Shown: positions 63,881 through 64,000 of the stretch, in pieces
Layout of the letters: each line of letters opens with the position of its first letter
Numbering within the stretch: position 1 is the stretch's first letter
From: Eggerthellales bacterium
GTDB taxonomy: Bacteria; Actinomycetota; Coriobacteriia; Coriobacteriales; Eggerthellaceae
NCBI GenBank assembly: GCA_029225085.1
Contig: JAQXVU010000052.1
Location: 93,878 to 157,877, forward strand
Reading direction: 5' to 3'
DNA: 64,000 nucleotides
Position numbers and translations under genes: made by a program
Notes under the pieces: model-generated
Database searches by the model: none
What the model was told of the DNA's origin: nothing
What the model saw: the letters and a program-made list of their open reading frames with translations, nothing else

Positions 63881-63997
63881 ATGAGCGCGACGCCCTATCC
63901 TCCCACGGGCGATCCCGCAGTACTTTCGGCGATGGGGGGCTTAACTGCCGGGTTCGGAATGGGACCGGGTGATCCCCCCCTCCATGGTCGCGCTCAT
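63881..63997 (-). rRNA. rrf: 5S ribosomal RNA
   Basis: Minus-strand sequence shows the 5S pattern: terminal helix GCGCGAC/GTCGCGC, CCCATTCCGAACCCGG of loop B, GAAGTTAAG-type loop C as CAGTTAAGCCC, and GGGAGGATAGGG. About 117 nt; the ends are set by pairing of CATGAGCGCGAC with GTCGCGCTCATG and may shift by a few bases. The 23S and 16S genes should lie just to the right. Confidence 0.95.
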
Positions 63998-64000
63998 GCG

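Overview
The window is a 64-kb stretch of a moderately GC-rich bacterial chromosome with tightly packed genes, mostly on the minus strand. GTG and TTG starts behind strong AAGGAG sites are common. The gene mix suggests an anaerobic actinobacterium of the class Coriobacteriia (Eggerthella/Slackia-like): tandem cyclophilins, ETF/FixC/FixX with an acyl-CoA dehydrogenase, a CoA-dehydratase activase operon, LytTR signalling and a full mreBCD-PBP2-rodA set. This placement is inferred from gene content, not from a phylogenetic marker. There are no phages, insertion sequences or CRISPR arrays; this is mainly core chromosome with a few accessory islands.

Layout, left to right. 1-5.1 kb: 3' part of ilvE, an AEC transporter, a hotdog thioesterase, DegV, tRNA-Asp and a DUF697-like protein. 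5.1-11.1 kb: the cell-elongation operon mreB-mreC-mreD-mrdA-rodA. 11.1-19.9 kb: one long branched-chain amino acid operon, ilvD-ilvB-ilvN-ilvC-serA-leuA, preceded by a promoter, a T-box-like leader and a terminator. With ilvE (1-835) and ilvA (40.6 kb), most of the Ile/Val/Leu route is here. 20-28 kb: 2-hydroxyacid dehydrogenase, nitroreductase, SPOUT methyltransferase, MocR-type regulator, two cyclophilins, a second AEC transporter and purine nucleoside phosphorylase. 27.8-38.6 kb: translation and proteostasis genes (prmC, prfA, trxA, engB, valS, clpX, clpP, tig) and tRNA-Leu.

38.8-50.5 kb is the accessory part: a YbjN-like protein, Gfo/Idh oxidoreductase, ilvA, an orphan LytTR regulator, an unknown membrane protein, a predicted nuclease-helicase, a lipoprotein, tRNA-Lys, tRNA-His and a Na+/H+ antiporter. 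50.5-59.1 kb holds a three-gene 2-hydroxyacyl-CoA dehydratase-like operon (activase plus two split subunit-like proteins), a 33-bp tandem repeat, and an acyl-CoA dehydrogenase-etfB-etfA-fixC-fixX cluster that probably feeds electrons into or out of an anaerobic acyl-CoA reaction. 59.6-63.6 kb: argS, ornithine carbamoyltransferase and an FabK/nitronate-monooxygenase-like flavoprotein. The window ends in a 5S rRNA gene, the 3' end of an rRNA operon that lies to the right on the minus strand.

Most notable: the T-box-like leader whose apparent specifier is not an Ile/Leu/Val codon; a single-gene PD-(D/E)XK nuclease-helicase; the split dehydratase-like operon with a Cys-rich activase tail; strong inverted repeats before degV and between etfA and fixC; and unusual insertions or extensions in PrmC, trigger factor and PBP2.
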